The position numbers and the translations under genes were made by a program. From Eudorina sp. 2006-703-Eu-15 (taxonomy: Eukaryota; Chlorophyta; Chlorophyceae; Chlamydomonadales; Volvocaceae): a stretch of 64,000 nucleotides of DNA. The notes below the pieces were generated by a model that saw only the letters and a program-made list of their open reading frames with translations, ran no database searches and had not been told where the DNA came from. This document shows, piece by piece, positions 36,714-48,500 of this stretch (its first letter is position 1; each line of letters opens with the position of its first letter). The stretch covers positions 311,031-375,030 of the forward strand of contig BDSI01000097.1 in the NCBI GenBank assembly GCA_003117195.1, given 5' to 3'.

Positions 36714-39700
36714 CCACGCGCTCGCGGTCGCGCTGACCTCGTTCGACAGCAGCAGCAGCGCCGAGCCGCTGCTGCTGCCCTTGGCATCCACGAACTTGAT
36801 CTGTGTGTGGACCAGGCGACAGGGGCAGGGGCGCAGGGGCAAGGGCGCAGGGGCGCGGGGGCGCAGGGGCGCGGGGGGATACGGAGGCGGCTCAGTAAAG
36901 CCGACCGACCAAGTGCTGCTGCCCAAGTGCGCCACCCCCTGGCGCGTGCGTTCTGCGCAGTGCGCATGTACGAGCGGTTGCTGCTCCTGCTGCCTCTTGC
37001 CGTACATGCATGCTGCTTGCCGTAGATGTGCATCAAGGGTGCGCACCAGGATCATCAGCCCCTCGCGACTCCGTCCCGATCCCCTGCTTTGCCAAGGTGT
37101 TTCGCCGCCGTACAGTCGTACTCACCCCCTCTGGCGCCAGGTCGCCCAGCGCGTTGGTGGCAGCGCTCTTCGGCGCGCTGAAGGCACGGTTGTAGACGTA
37201 CGCGCCCAGCACCGGTGCCGCGGGCGTCGTCACGTCGTACAGCACCAGGCCGCCCATGCGCTCCAGACCGACGGCGACATACGTCCTGTACGACAGGCCC
37301 CACGCATGTCCAGGGCAGGGTCGTGCGTGGCCGTGCGTATCCCAGTACATTGCAGAGAGGTATACGGCGTGGTCCTGTGGCGGCAACTATCATACCGGGG
37401 GCGGCACGCCGTCCCCAGCTGCCCGGGATGCTAGCGGCTGTGGAGGATAATCAGCATCGAAGCCCCGCTGCAAATGCCAGGTTTGGAGTATACGGTAACG
37501 TGGAGTGGGGCCCAGTGGGGCGCCAACGCAGGGTCAAGGGCCGAAGGTCAAAGGCCAGAGGTCAAAGACAGCCTTAAGGTCGACATCGATGGAGCCTGTG
37601 GGGTACACAGGGCCCACCTAATGCCCGGGGGTACATAGGGCCCACCTAATGCCCGGGGTACATAGGGCCACCTAATGCCCGGGGGTACACAGGGCCCACC
37701 TAATGCCCGGGGGTACATAGGGCCCACCTAATGCCCGGGGGGTACATAGGGCCCACCTAATGCCCGGGGGTACACAGGGCCCACCTAATGCCCGGGGGGT
37801 ACATAGGGCCCACCTAATGCCCGGGGGGTACATAGGGCCCGGGGGTACATAGGGCCCACCTAATGCCGGGGGGTACATAGGGCCACCTAATGCCGGGGGT
37901 ACATAGGGCCCACCTAATGCCCGGGGGTACATAGGGCCCACCTAATGCCCGGGGGGTACATAGGGCCCACCTAATGCCCGGGGGGCCCACCTAATGCCCG
38001 GGGGGTACATAGGGCCCACCTAATGCCCGGGGGTACATAGGGCCCACCTAATGCCCGGGGGGGTACATAGGGCCCACCTAATGCCCGGGGTACATAGGGC
38101 CCACCTAATGCCCGGGGGGTACATAGGGCCCACCTAATGCCCGGGGGGTACATAGGGCCCACCTAATGCCCGGGGGGTACATAGGGCCCACCTAATGCCC
38201 GGGGGTACATAGGGCCCGCCCGGGGTACATAGGGCCCACATAGGGCCCACCTAATGCCCGGGGGGTACATAGGGCCACCTAATGCCCGGGGGTACATAGG
38301 CCCACCTAATGCCCATAGGGGCCCGGGGGTACATAGGGCCCACCTAATGCCCGGGGGTACATAGGGCCCACCTAATGCCCGGGGGTACACAGGGCCCACC
38401 ACCCCACCTGTTGCCCATCCGGAAGACCTCCAGCGCCTCAGGTTCCGGTCCGGAATTGTCCGACCGCGAGTCGAAGTCGTTCTTGTCGCGGTCGCAGTTG
38501 AAGCACAGCGACGCCACCGGGTGGGTGGCCATCAGCGTCTCCAGCTGAGAGCCGCTCTCGTACACCATGCGGCCTGCGGGGAGGAAGAGTGCGGGGGCGG
38601 GCAGGGAGAGTGTGGTCAGGGTTGGAGGAGCGGTCAGCGCGGCCGCATGGGCATGGTCGCGGATGGAGGCGACACGGCAGCGTGGGTGTCGCGTCCATTC
38701 GCGTGGTATTGAGTGACGACTACCCAGCCGTGGTCGTCGAGCGCGTGCCGTTCTCCGCCAGTGCCGCCTCCGCCTCCGCCGCTGCCGCCGCCCGCCCCCG
38801 CATCATGCAGAGCACGGCAAGTAATTGGAGGTCCCCCAGTAATGCCGTGCCACAAAGCGACACAGGTAGCGCCTTCCATTCCATGCCAACGGGTGATGCG
38901 GGACAGCGGTTGCCATGTCGGGATCGTGGGGCCGCATTTATCCCTCCGTTTAATACTGGCCGCATTTTCATTGCAGGGGCATGCGTGTACGACCGAGATC
39001 CAACCCACTCCAACCCACCGGTGTTTGCGTCGAGAATGGACCAGGAGCGGCCGCCGTACGCGTGGAGTCGACTGTAGGGGCCTTGCGCGTTCCAGGCCCG
39101 GCTGGTGTTGTAGCCATGCTGGATGCCGAACAACGAGTCGACGTTCAAACGCCCCAGCTCGGAATCCTGTGCGGAGCAGAATCACGCATTCATTGAGGTT
39201 GTTGTCTCCGTTGTCATCTGTCCTCATCCAGGTCAATTGCTTCGAATACCAAATTACGGTCGGTAATGAGGACCCCTGGAAACAGCGGGGCGACATTGTT
39301 CTGACCGCGGGGGCGGGGACGGGAGCACGTGTGTGTTTTGCAGGCGCGCTAATGGCCTCCAGGTACGTTGTACAGGCCGAGGCATGTCTTTCATACAGTG
39401 GCTGCAACTAGGCGAGCGACCGGGGCTCGAACATAGGCATGCCGCCCTTGCCAAATGCCTGTCGCTGAGGACCATTGGGCATGCGGTTCGAGTGATATCC
39501 CGGCTCCGGGACACGACGGACGGATGGGAGAGGAACTTGGACGCGAACCCCCCGACCGCCCGCACACAGCGCCAGCGTCGCCGGGGATGGGCAATGTTTG
39601 TTAGGGAATGCTTGGGGGTAGGAGCCGACGGGTGGCAGGAGTGGGACCGGTGGAGGGAGTGTGAGGCGGCCCTAGAAGCGCTCCGACAAGACATCCCACC

Positions 39701-42700
39701 AGGGTGGTGGGAAGCCGCCGAGGGGTCCCTGGGGCCCACCGAGGCGACCCCCCCAGGGAGAGAGGAAGTCACGGAAATGCTGGTGAGGCGCATGGGGTGG
39801 AGGCTGCAAAACGGCCTCAAGGTGGCACTCCACGAGTACACCGTGCGGTATGGCACGACACTGCAGCTGCAAAGCCTGGGGGAGGCGAGGCGTGCGGCGC
39901 ACACACGCTTTGTTTGCGAAGCGCTTGGGGTAGAGGATACTGCGCCAGAAGTGTCGAGGATGGTTTCCAAGGTAATAGAGAACATGCAGCGGATGTGGAC
40001 GGAGACCAAGTGGGAAAACTCCAATAAGGAGGCGTATTGGCGACTGGCGGTTGATGGCATCCCAATGCTTGGTAACTCCCACATGAGGGGGGCGGCGGTG
40101 GCCCCTTGTGGATGCGGGACGTACCCCGGCGCCGGGGCGATACGGCCAACACCCAGGCAACACCATTTTTGGGGCTGTGGGGTGGCACAAGCGGTTGTCG
40201 CACAGATCGAGGCAAGGCTAGGGGTGAGCCTTCAAAGGCAGCAGGTGTGGCTCGCAACGCCCCCCGTGGGTGTGCAACAGTGTGTCTGGGACGTTGTCGT
40301 CTTGGCGGCAACCAGTGCCATGGAAACGGGCCGGCGAGCCCTGAGGGCCGACAGGTCCAGGAACGCGGGCGGGATCCCGGGGTCCTTAGGGGACGCTGAA
40401 GGGCTAGCCGCCCGGCGGGCAGTGGCAGACTTTTGGAGCCGGCTCTACGACTTCGCTGAGCTGGGAGTCCCAGTGAAAGGGTGGTCAGCGGTGGGGGCTA
40501 CACACCCGATCCTGAAAGTGCAGGACGGTCGTCTTGTGTGCCGAGGCCCGGTTCCGTCAGGCCAGGATTCTTAAGCCCTGTAGGTACTCTGTCGTAATAG
40601 ACCGCGGGTGGTCAGGGCACTGACGCCCAGTGGAGCTATCGCTAGGTGTGGGCAGTTTTTTCGGCCCGGTGGGACCGTACGGGCAGGCCCCTGAATGGTG
40701 ACTCGCGAGCCCCCGTGGCCTTCCAAGACTACGGGCCACCGCTGGAGAAGTGACCCCGCCTTGGTGGGGGTGGTGGTTCGCTAATAGGGGCGCCATGGTG
40801 GCTAACTCCCCCTGAGCGGGCTTTATCCCTTGCCATGGTTGGTTCTCAGGAACGGGGTGGTTCCCTGGTAGTGTGGGCCCGGGGAGTGTTTCGGTGCACT
40901 TGGGGAGCCTGTCCGGAGCGCCATGGTGGCGTTACTTCATTTAGGCAGTGTATGGTGAGGAAGCCTCGGCTGTCGCCGGGGCTGTCACCGATGACCCGCG
41001 GGGTCCGCTGTAACATCCTAATAATAAAATACAGTGACGCGGCGGAAACTCATATGTGTTGGAGGGGACTCTCTTTCCCCCCCTTCCTCTCGAGACACGC
41101 ATAGACATGCAGCTGGAGCTCCGGCTCCCGCCTCGGTCAACTGTCGCCCGAGGACGCTACGATCTACGTATATAATATACATATAATCTACATCGCTGCC
41201 ATCATTCACGTCTTGTCTGCAACGGTTGTCGGTAATGCGCTCGGGATGAGACTGCTGTCGATTGCCACCGCCAGCATCGCCTGAGTTAAAGCTTGACTTC
41301 GCTTCTCGCGGCTCACTGTCCTTACGCACACGCAGCAGCACACATGTATCCAAGCACGCGGTTGCGGCGCATGCGGGGTCCGCGGGGACCATTGCAACAT
41401 CCTTTGTAGAATACGGGCGATTAATAATGGGCCCCACTACTCATCCCCTTTGCATGTCACGCGCACCTGTTCTGCCCGCCTGCCAACACACACGCGGCTG
41501 CGGTAAGAAGGAATCGTTACTAGGGCGGGCCAGCAATAATGCTCCTCGGTCCTCGCTCGCACACCGTACAGGCGGCAGACGGGCTGCCCATCCTGCTGCG
41601 ATTAGCCTTCCACAAGCTGTACCAGGATACTAGTCTTAGGTCAATCAATCGATACAACTTGGCGTTTGAATGCGCCGCGCAGTGGCTGGGGATCCCGGAA
41701 CGTTGTGCTTCCTAGCAACCGAACCGCGCGCCTACTACATCAGAATTCATTCATTCATCAGGATTGCCGTGCGCCTACGCAGCTTTTGACCCAGCCATGT
41801 TCCCTGCGAGTTCGGGAACGCGCGTTTCCGAGGGATTGCAGTGCTTGCTACGGTCTTACTGTAGGTCGCCTTGTCACTCACCGGCAGACCTGTCAGACAA
41901 AACGCCAAATGGCGTTCTCTTCCAGGTTCCAACTCAGGCAGTGCACTGCGTGATAAGTCGTTTCGCAGCGGCGTAAAGGCAACGTCCAACCCTTGAGCGA
42001 ACACGGACTGCGCGGAAGAGCCCGAACAGAATGAACTACTACGCAGTCCTACCCAGTCCAGCAACTTGTATTGCCGTGAACTTTCAAAAGCGCCAGACAA
42101 TTCCTTGCAGAATTGGAGGCAGCCTGGCCTTAATCGCTTAAAACATATTTTATGCCAGTTATGGCCAGTTTCTCCTCAACATAGAGCGTTTTCCTTTTCT
42201 TGCACCACCCTTTTCGGAAGCCGACTGTCACTGCGCCTCCTTTCTGAACGCCAAGATAGGTAACGTAATTTCAACGGTGTGGAAAGGTGTGAAATGTTAA
42301 CCGTTGCCCGTTGCCTGTTTTCTCTTCGGTTCTCTACACTTCTTTCGGGACAGTGACAGTTTTAAACAGTCAGAGCAAATCGCTTGAAATCGGCGGGCAT
42401 TCGACAGAACACCGATACATCGATGTCTTTCGTCCGACTCGGGCAGAGCATAAAACCTCGTCAACACCAGATTGTAAAGACACTGGAAACAAGTAATAGA
42501 TCATAATACGGTTTTCATCACTTGGTCTGTCCTTTGGTGACTTGGCCTCGTCTTTTCAAACTCCGCGGAAAATTGGCCCGCCAAATTGCCCGCCGGCCTT
42601 CAGCGAACGACCGTCCTAACGGTTTCGCCAGCAACTTTGGTTCCTTTTCTATCAAGTCACCATGCGTGTGAAGGTCAAGGTAATCCATGAAGATGAAGTC

Positions 42701-45700
42701 GAATAATCAATTTGATCGAAAGCAGTTGTCGTGAGCTCAAACTTGCTGGAAGCCGGAAAGCTGTATGAGTATGTCATTTCGTTGCCGAAATTGGCATACA
42801 GAAGAAACATGTTCTCTTATACGGCGGAAGTTATAATTCCGCACATCCAAATAACCAAAACCTAGTAAGTATCCAGCGATCGCAACAGCCAGCGATCGCA
42901 ACAGCCAGGGATCGCCAATGCCCGCGATTTCCAAGCGAAGTCCCGCCTGGTCCCGCACTATTCCCATCTACCTTTCCCATCTACCTGTATCTGCATACGG
43001 TACCCATTGTGATCAAACTGGGCTGCAAACCTTCTGTCAGTTTGTTTTTGAATCAGCAGCTGCGACCTGGCATGACAAAAACGTTCCGTAACATTTCGTA
43101 ACAGTTGGTTCGTAATTGATGCACCCCCACACGGACCGGCTTCGCACCTGACGCACTGCAGAGGTGTTCCCGAAGACGGCTGGGTCCAGGGATGGCAGCT
43201 CCTTGACGCGCCTCGCCTCGCCCTTGGTATCTCCCTCATTCGCGATGAAGAGGTACGGACGGCCGCCCACGGTGGCGTGGACGATGGTGTCCGGCTGGTA
43301 CCATGAAACCAACCCCGATTGGTTCCGGAGCCGGATGCCATCGCTGTACATAGAGCATACGAATCGGACAGAAGGTTTGCAGGACCGGGTCATCGCCACT
43401 TGCAAGGCGTTTGCGGTACAAATCAGACGTGCTAGCTGTGCAGTATTCGGTCCACAACCTCCCGACGTCCCACTCGCGCAGCAACGCTCCGGAACTCCGC
43501 GAGCGCGGGACCTGCTGCGAGGCACCCTCGCAGCTCGCACAATGATTGCGGGCTTGCACAGCACGGCAATTGTATGAAGTGCAGTAGTGTCTTTCACGTC
43601 CTTAAGAAGCCCTGCGAAAGGCCACGTTCCCCGCGCCCCGAAGCCATCCTGCTGTGGCCAACCACCGAGAACGACACACACACACGCACGCTTTTCACCT
43701 ACATAGGCATACACCAACACACATACACACACGGGCGGGCGGGTTGCAATTCTAAACACACACATATATGTCCTTATATCCCCAAACCCATACTGTACAT
43801 CAACGGGCAACATAACATGAATACGATCGCCAAGCCAGACTTACACGTCAGAGGGGTCCACCGGGAAGGCGCTCCAGTCCTTGAGACCCAGCGGCCAGAT
43901 GGTCAGAATGCGCTCCGCCCCTGGAGTGATGTCCACAGCGGCCACCGCGTTGTTCTCCTGTGATGAGGTTTAGGCGAGTGGGGGTCAGGACGCGGAGGGG
44001 GGGTCAGGACGCGGAGGGGGGTTCACATCCCGGAAGCACCTACCCCGCTTGCTTCACCTCCTCACCTGCAGGGTCACGTAGGCCCTGTGTACGGCAGGAT
44101 CGCTGTGCAGCGCCACGTACTCGGGCTCGATGTCCTTGGCTGATGGAGCAAGGTGTGGGTAACCGAGGCGCCGGGGGCGAGTAATAAGGTTAATGTGGGG
44201 TTCTGACGAGGGTAAGGGTAAAGGGGGCTGGGGAAGGGGAGTTGTCACACGGCACATGGGTGCCTGGCGAGGGGGAAGTCTCTGTCCGGTGAGAACCATT
44301 TAGGATGACTGACAGCTCCGTGTGGGACATTGCACAATATATACAAACACCGGTGAAGAGTTCTCTGTAAACCTGAAACAATTAACTGGCGTCGCCACGG
44401 GGGTTCCTTAGGGCCTCCCACTCATTCGTCGCTGGCAGGGCGCGGCGGGGGGCCCGCACAGCGGACCGTGTACCCAGTCGTCCCGCGCTGCCGCGCACCT
44501 GCAGTGGCCTTGGTGAGGCGCGGGTCAATGCGGAGACCCCTGGTCAGCAGCGACTTGTACGACTGGTTGCTCAGTGAGTTAATGAACACCTGCGACCCAT
44601 GGGAAGCACGGTGACACACGATCGGACGGTCAGGGACGTGCGTGGTCGGGTGGAGGACCACGGAGGTGGCGCAACGCGCGGATGGTGACGATCAGTGGTT
44701 AGAATGGAAACGACATGCTGGCATGCATCAAGTGGTAGGCTTCCTTGTCGGTCGTCGGCGTCCTCAATGACAAGCAGGGGGTCGGGCATTGGGCGGGTCC
44801 CAGAAGTACAGTGAAGAAACGAAAGCAGTGGGCTGCTCCACTGACCCTGTTACGTAGCAGGAGGGTAGATAGCCGAACGTGGTGTGACGTGACGTGACGT
44901 GACGTGGCAGGACACGACCGCACCTGGAAGTCCAGCAGCTTGGTGGTGATGCTGAAGCTCGCGACGGGCCAGCTCGCGCCGGGCGGGGTATAGGACGTGA
45001 GGGTGAGGTAGGCGATGCTGATGGCGCCCGAGGGGTTGGGTTCCACTGTGGGGTCAGAGCCCGCCGTCTCCTGGGGCCACCAAAGCACACCAAGAGGGGC
45101 AGACCACCAGGAGCGAGGCCCCCCCAGCACCGCACCTTAGCACAGTAACCGTTACAAGGCGGACCTGCCTAAGCACGTGCAGGGCCTGCCTAAGCACGTG
45201 CAGGGCCTGCCTAACCACGTCAGGTGGACGTTCTGCCCGTTCGGAACGTGTCAACCACATCACACCTTGCTGTGAATGAGCCGGGCGGGCCATACACCCG
45301 CGGCGGCGTGGTGCCCGCTGTCCTGCTAAGCGACGGGGGGGCTCGATCCGCGCTGATCGCCGGCCGACCTTCTCCCTCGCTGAAGGCTTCGGCTGCCTAG
45401 CTTCTGCTAGCTTCCGTCTTTGCGGTCCAGGTTGCGGTCCAGATTGTGGATCCATGTACGGCAGTCATTCATGTCGGGAGTCGGGTCCGTCCACCGAAAC
45501 CAATCCGGCCGGCCCTGGTTCCGGCCGGCACGCACCCAAAGCAAACCAAACCACCCAAACCAACACAAACCAATACCCATCCAAGCAGCTTCTTCCTCGC
45601 TGTCGCAGGCCACTTGCCTGGGTGGTGGGCTCGCCCTCGCAGGCGATGATGATGCGGCTGCCATCCTTGGTCCATCGGATGCTGTCGGGCATCGCGCAGC

Positions 45701-48402
45701 CGGGGAGCGGCGCCTCGCCCACCTTGGTGCCTGCGAGGGGGACGGGCCGGCCGCGAGCCGGAGCGGGGCGGGACGGGCCGCAACGTCGAGGGGGGCATTG
45801 GGTATTAAAAAGGGAGACCACAACACAGAAAGGGGGACGGTCCCGGGACGGCCCCCCAGTGCCCTGCGGAGTGCCTTGATCTCTAGTCGTCCGGGACGAC
45901 TAGAGATCAAGGCAGGCGATCCGATATCACGTGGCCCACGTGGCGATGACGTGGCGGTGAGGGTCGGTGCCCCTCCCGTGGAGCCAAGGAAACGTGGTGT
46001 GGACCCTCCGGGGTCACTGGGGTAATGGAACAGAACAGTAGAACGGTGGGCGCGCCGTGTCCGCCGTGTCCGGCTTGGCAGTACGGCATGGAGTACGGCG
46101 CAAGGACTCACCGGAGGCCATGTGGTAGATGTGGAGGATGCCGGACGCCGTGTACGGCACACCGTCGAGCGACAGCGCCGCGAATCCGTTCCACACGGCG
46201 ACGCTGCGGCACAACGGACGCGTTGCGGCATTGCAGGGCGGCGTGTGTGTGGGGGGGGGGAGGAGACGTGTGCCGTGAAGGGGCTGGATTAGGGGTGTTG
46301 GGGGAGTCAATCCGCCGGACCGAGCCGGATGGTAACTTGGCGGGACGCACAGACCCAGACAAGCAGGGAGCAACCCTCCATGCGAAGAGACCTCAAAGCC
46401 ATGGGCGCAGACTGTAGGCCACGTGACAAGGCCGCTTGAGAATGCGGGTGGTTTGAGGGTGCGGGTGGTCCGGGCGTGCAGTTGGGGAGATAAACCCTAG
46501 AGCTGCATGTCCGGGTTGCCTCGTGAATCTGTCCGTACGGGGCGCAACAGGACCTGTACGGTACCCAGGCGACACGCACCAGCTCAGCACGGCCCGTGCG
46601 TCATCCCCGGACTGCTTGTACGGACTGGGTCACCCCACTCACACGCGCCATCTCCGTCCGTCTCAATACTGCACCGCACTGAGGGACGTGCCCCCTGACG
46701 GCACGGCCAGAGTCTAGGAGCGCGGCCCCCCTTGGAGCTCCCTCCCTCGCTACCCCGCCCGGGCCGCAACTGGGTGTTCCGTGTGCGGCGGGGTCCTGGG
46801 TGCGCCCTCACCTGTTGGGAGTCCCCACGGTGGCGCCCTCCCCGGCGGAGGCCCCCACCAGGATGCGGCGGTGGATGAAGGGGGCGGTCACGTTGGCGTA
46901 GTTGACGATGAGGAGCGCCAGGGGGGCTGAGGAGGGACGGGGCGGGCGGGCGGGGGAGGGGGAGGGAGGGCGGGGGTGTGGGTGTGGGTGTGGGTGTGGG
47001 TGTGGGTGTGGGTGTGGGTGTGGGTGTGGGTGTGGTGTGGGTGTGGGTGTGGGTGTGGGTGTGGGTGTGGGTGTGGGTGTGGGTGTGGGTGTGGGTGTGG
47101 GTGTGGGTGTGGGTGTGGGTGTGGGTGTGGGTGTGGGTGTGGGTGTGGGTGTGGGTGTGGGTGTGGGTGTGGGTGTGGGTGTGGGTGTGGGTGTGGGTGT
47201 GGGTGTGGGTGTGGGTGTGGGTGTGGGTGTGGGTGTGGGTGTGGGTGTGGGTGTGGGTGTGGGTGTGGGTGCGGGTGTGGGTGCGGGTGCGGGTGCGGGT
47301 GCGGGTGCGGGTGCGGGTGCGGGTGCGGGTGCGGGTGCGGGTGCGGGTGCGGGTGCGGGTGCGGGTGCGGGTGCGGTGCGGGTGCGGGTGCGGGTGCGGG
47401 TGCGGGTGCGGGTGCGGGTGCGGGTGCGGGTGCGGGTGCGGGTGCGGGTGCGGGTGCGGGTGCGGGTGCGGGTGCGGGTGCGGGTGCGGGTGCGGGTGCG
47501 GGTGCGGGTGGAATATGGCGAAACCGTGCGTGCTGGCGTGCGTGGGTGGCTGGCACGGCGACAGTGAAGGCATCACTAATTGCAAAACAAAAGACTATTT
47601 GGCCATGAGCCTGCCGTCAACAATGGTGTCGTCGGCAAATGCCTTGCGCGCTGGGTCAGAGGTGCGGGTGGAACGCGAGTGGTGATGTGGCGCAGGCGCG
47701 GATCCGGTGGGCGGATCTGGGCTTCCGGATACAACACAGTCAGCCCTGTGCCGTACACAACAGGTCAGACAAGCTGCTGTCGGCACGAAATAAACAATTC
47801 CCGGACGCTCGGAGTCGAAGTCATGCCGAGATTGTCGTACTTGTGTCTGAGCGGCGAGCCTCAACGATGGCGGCCAGCTTGGAGAAGGGGTCGTAGTCCA
47901 GCACCTCCATGCTGCCCGGTCCCTCCCACGGGCCTGCCTTGAGGGAGCTCAACCGCTTCAGGGACAACCCCAGCTGCAAATGGCCCAACCAACGGAAAAT
48001 AAAAGGAGGCTTAGAGTGTTTAACAGGAAACGTTTTACCAATGGAAAAATATTCCTAATAATTAGGGCCTGTAAGGGCTGCGGTTAGGCGAGCGCCCCCC
48101 ACGTTATAATCAACTGCTGCGCTTAGGTTGAGAATTTATTCTTTTTACCCCCCATGGTATCCATGCATGCCTGGCTTCTTCCCAGTGCCTAATATATCTT
48201 GGTGCGAAGCAGGACAAGGCGTGCGAAGGTGCTGCCGGGGGCGACGAGCCAGCTGGGGCCGAGTAGAATGGGCGGTGGAGCTGAGCTGATCGGCTAGCTG
48301 GGCCCGACTTCCCACCTGTGGGATGCATCCCGAGAACTCTTCCGATGCGACTCGTCCAGTATAAACGGCAACCACAGCAAGAAGAAGCAATGCGGGCCGC
48401 AT
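36696..48402 (-). CDS. Secreted choice-of-anchor-I domain protein (beta-propeller-like)
   Basis: Model, 14 exons: 48402-48316, 47973-47841, 46926-46812, 46203-46112, 45730-45618, 45070-44924, 44589-44499, 44139-44066, 43957-43845, 43343-43148, 39166-39019, 38573-38408, 37285-37126, 36800-36696. Total 1740 nt, 579 aa, all phases consistent. The signal peptide begins [16 protein letters not shown]. Family motifs follow in the expected order: [37 protein letters not shown] with [37 protein letters not shown] with [50 protein letters not shown] and LLLSNEVS. These define the choice-of-anchor-I family, known in bacteria, algae and molluscan cell-surface glycoproteins; the biochemical role is not established. 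Intron 5 appears to use a GC donor (CAG/GCAAGT). Introns are loaded with repeats and a LINE. Confidence 0.88.
37605..38402 (+). repeat. 27-bp minisatellite, about 0.8 kb, in intron 12 of the anchor-I gene
   Basis: About 28 copies of GGCCCACCTAATGCCCGGGG plus GTACATA, with length variation in the G run and a few truncated or rearranged units near 38210-38330. It is non-coding; the Trp-Ala-Leu-Cys-Thr frames on the minus strand are artefacts. Confidence 0.92.
39401..41028 (+). mobile_element. 5'-truncated LINE (non-LTR retrotransposon)
   Basis: Contains the 3' part of an ORF2-like frame, a 3' UTR of about 450 bp and a tail ending TAATAATAAA. The flanking direct repeat ATACAGTG at 39393-39400 and 41029-41036 fits a target-site duplication. 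It lies antisense inside intron 10 of the anchor-I gene. Shorter copies of the same 3' end are at 54417-54486 and, inverted, at 61884-61935. Confidence 0.75.
39402..40574 (+). pseudogene. LINE ORF2 C-terminal fragment with zinc-binding motif
   Basis: About 390 codons remain open and end in a stop at 40572-40574. The fragment has no reverse transcriptase or endonuclease motifs; those would lie in the missing 5' part. Near codon 270 it has CGCG, then HHFWGC (C-x-C ... H-x4-C), resembling the zinc-binding domain that follows reverse transcriptase in many LINEs. Trp and charged residues abound and the frame is intact, suggesting a fairly recent insertion. It cannot be functional alone. Confidence 0.65.
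41037..43147. other. Remainder of intron 10, AT-richer unexplained sequence
   Basis: About 2.1 kb with lower GC than the rest of the gene, especially 41640-42960. It has a 16-bp tandem repeat at about 42880-42910 (AGCGATCGCAACAGCC) and a 14-bp duplication at 42959-42986. No coding frame or transposon ends were recognised. Confidence 0.4.
43678..43767 (+). repeat. (CA)n with dispersed repeat family E
   Basis: CA-rich sequence followed by GGGCGGGCGGGTTGCAATTC and TAAACACACACAT, in intron 9 of the anchor-I gene. It is near-identical in its core to the 30546 copy on the other strand. Confidence 0.6.
45872..45914. repeat. 43-nt near-perfect palindrome
   Basis: Two 21-nt arms (GCCTTGATCTCTAGTCGTCC is 20 nt of one) are separated by a single G. 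It lies in intron 4 of the anchor-I gene and could form a long hairpin in DNA or pre-mRNA. It is not coding. Confidence 0.9.
46974..47510 (+). repeat. (GTGTGG)n then (GTGCGG)n hexamer array
   Basis: About 49 GTGTGG units followed, from roughly 47270, by about 40 GTGCGG units, with few interruptions. It is in intron 2 of the anchor-I gene. It opens every frame, so the Pro-His or Gly-Val frames are artefacts. It is not the known green-algal telomere repeat. Confidence 0.95.
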
Positions 48403-48480
48403 TGTGGTTGGTGCGTGTTGGCAAGTTGCCAACTTCTTTGTAAATCTATGTTGTAAGGGTTGGGACGGAAAATGGGTAAC

Positions 48481-48500
48481 AGCAATTGTATAAAAAATAG
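48481..48500 (-). promoter_or_regulatory. Possible TATA-like element of the anchor-I gene
   Basis: On the minus strand, TTTTTTATACAATTGC lies about 85 nt upstream of the ATG at 48402. Its position suits a TATA box with a short 5' UTR. This is an inference from sequence only. Confidence 0.3.

Noticed and set aside
46974..47510. Possible telomeric or subtelomeric repeat
   Set aside because: GTGTGG/GTGCGG does not match TTTAGGG- or TTTTAGGG-type telomere units and lies inside a gene.
46584..47685. Pro-His, Thr-His and Gly-Val repeat frames
   Set aside because: Translation of the hexamer array within intron 2 of the anchor-I gene.
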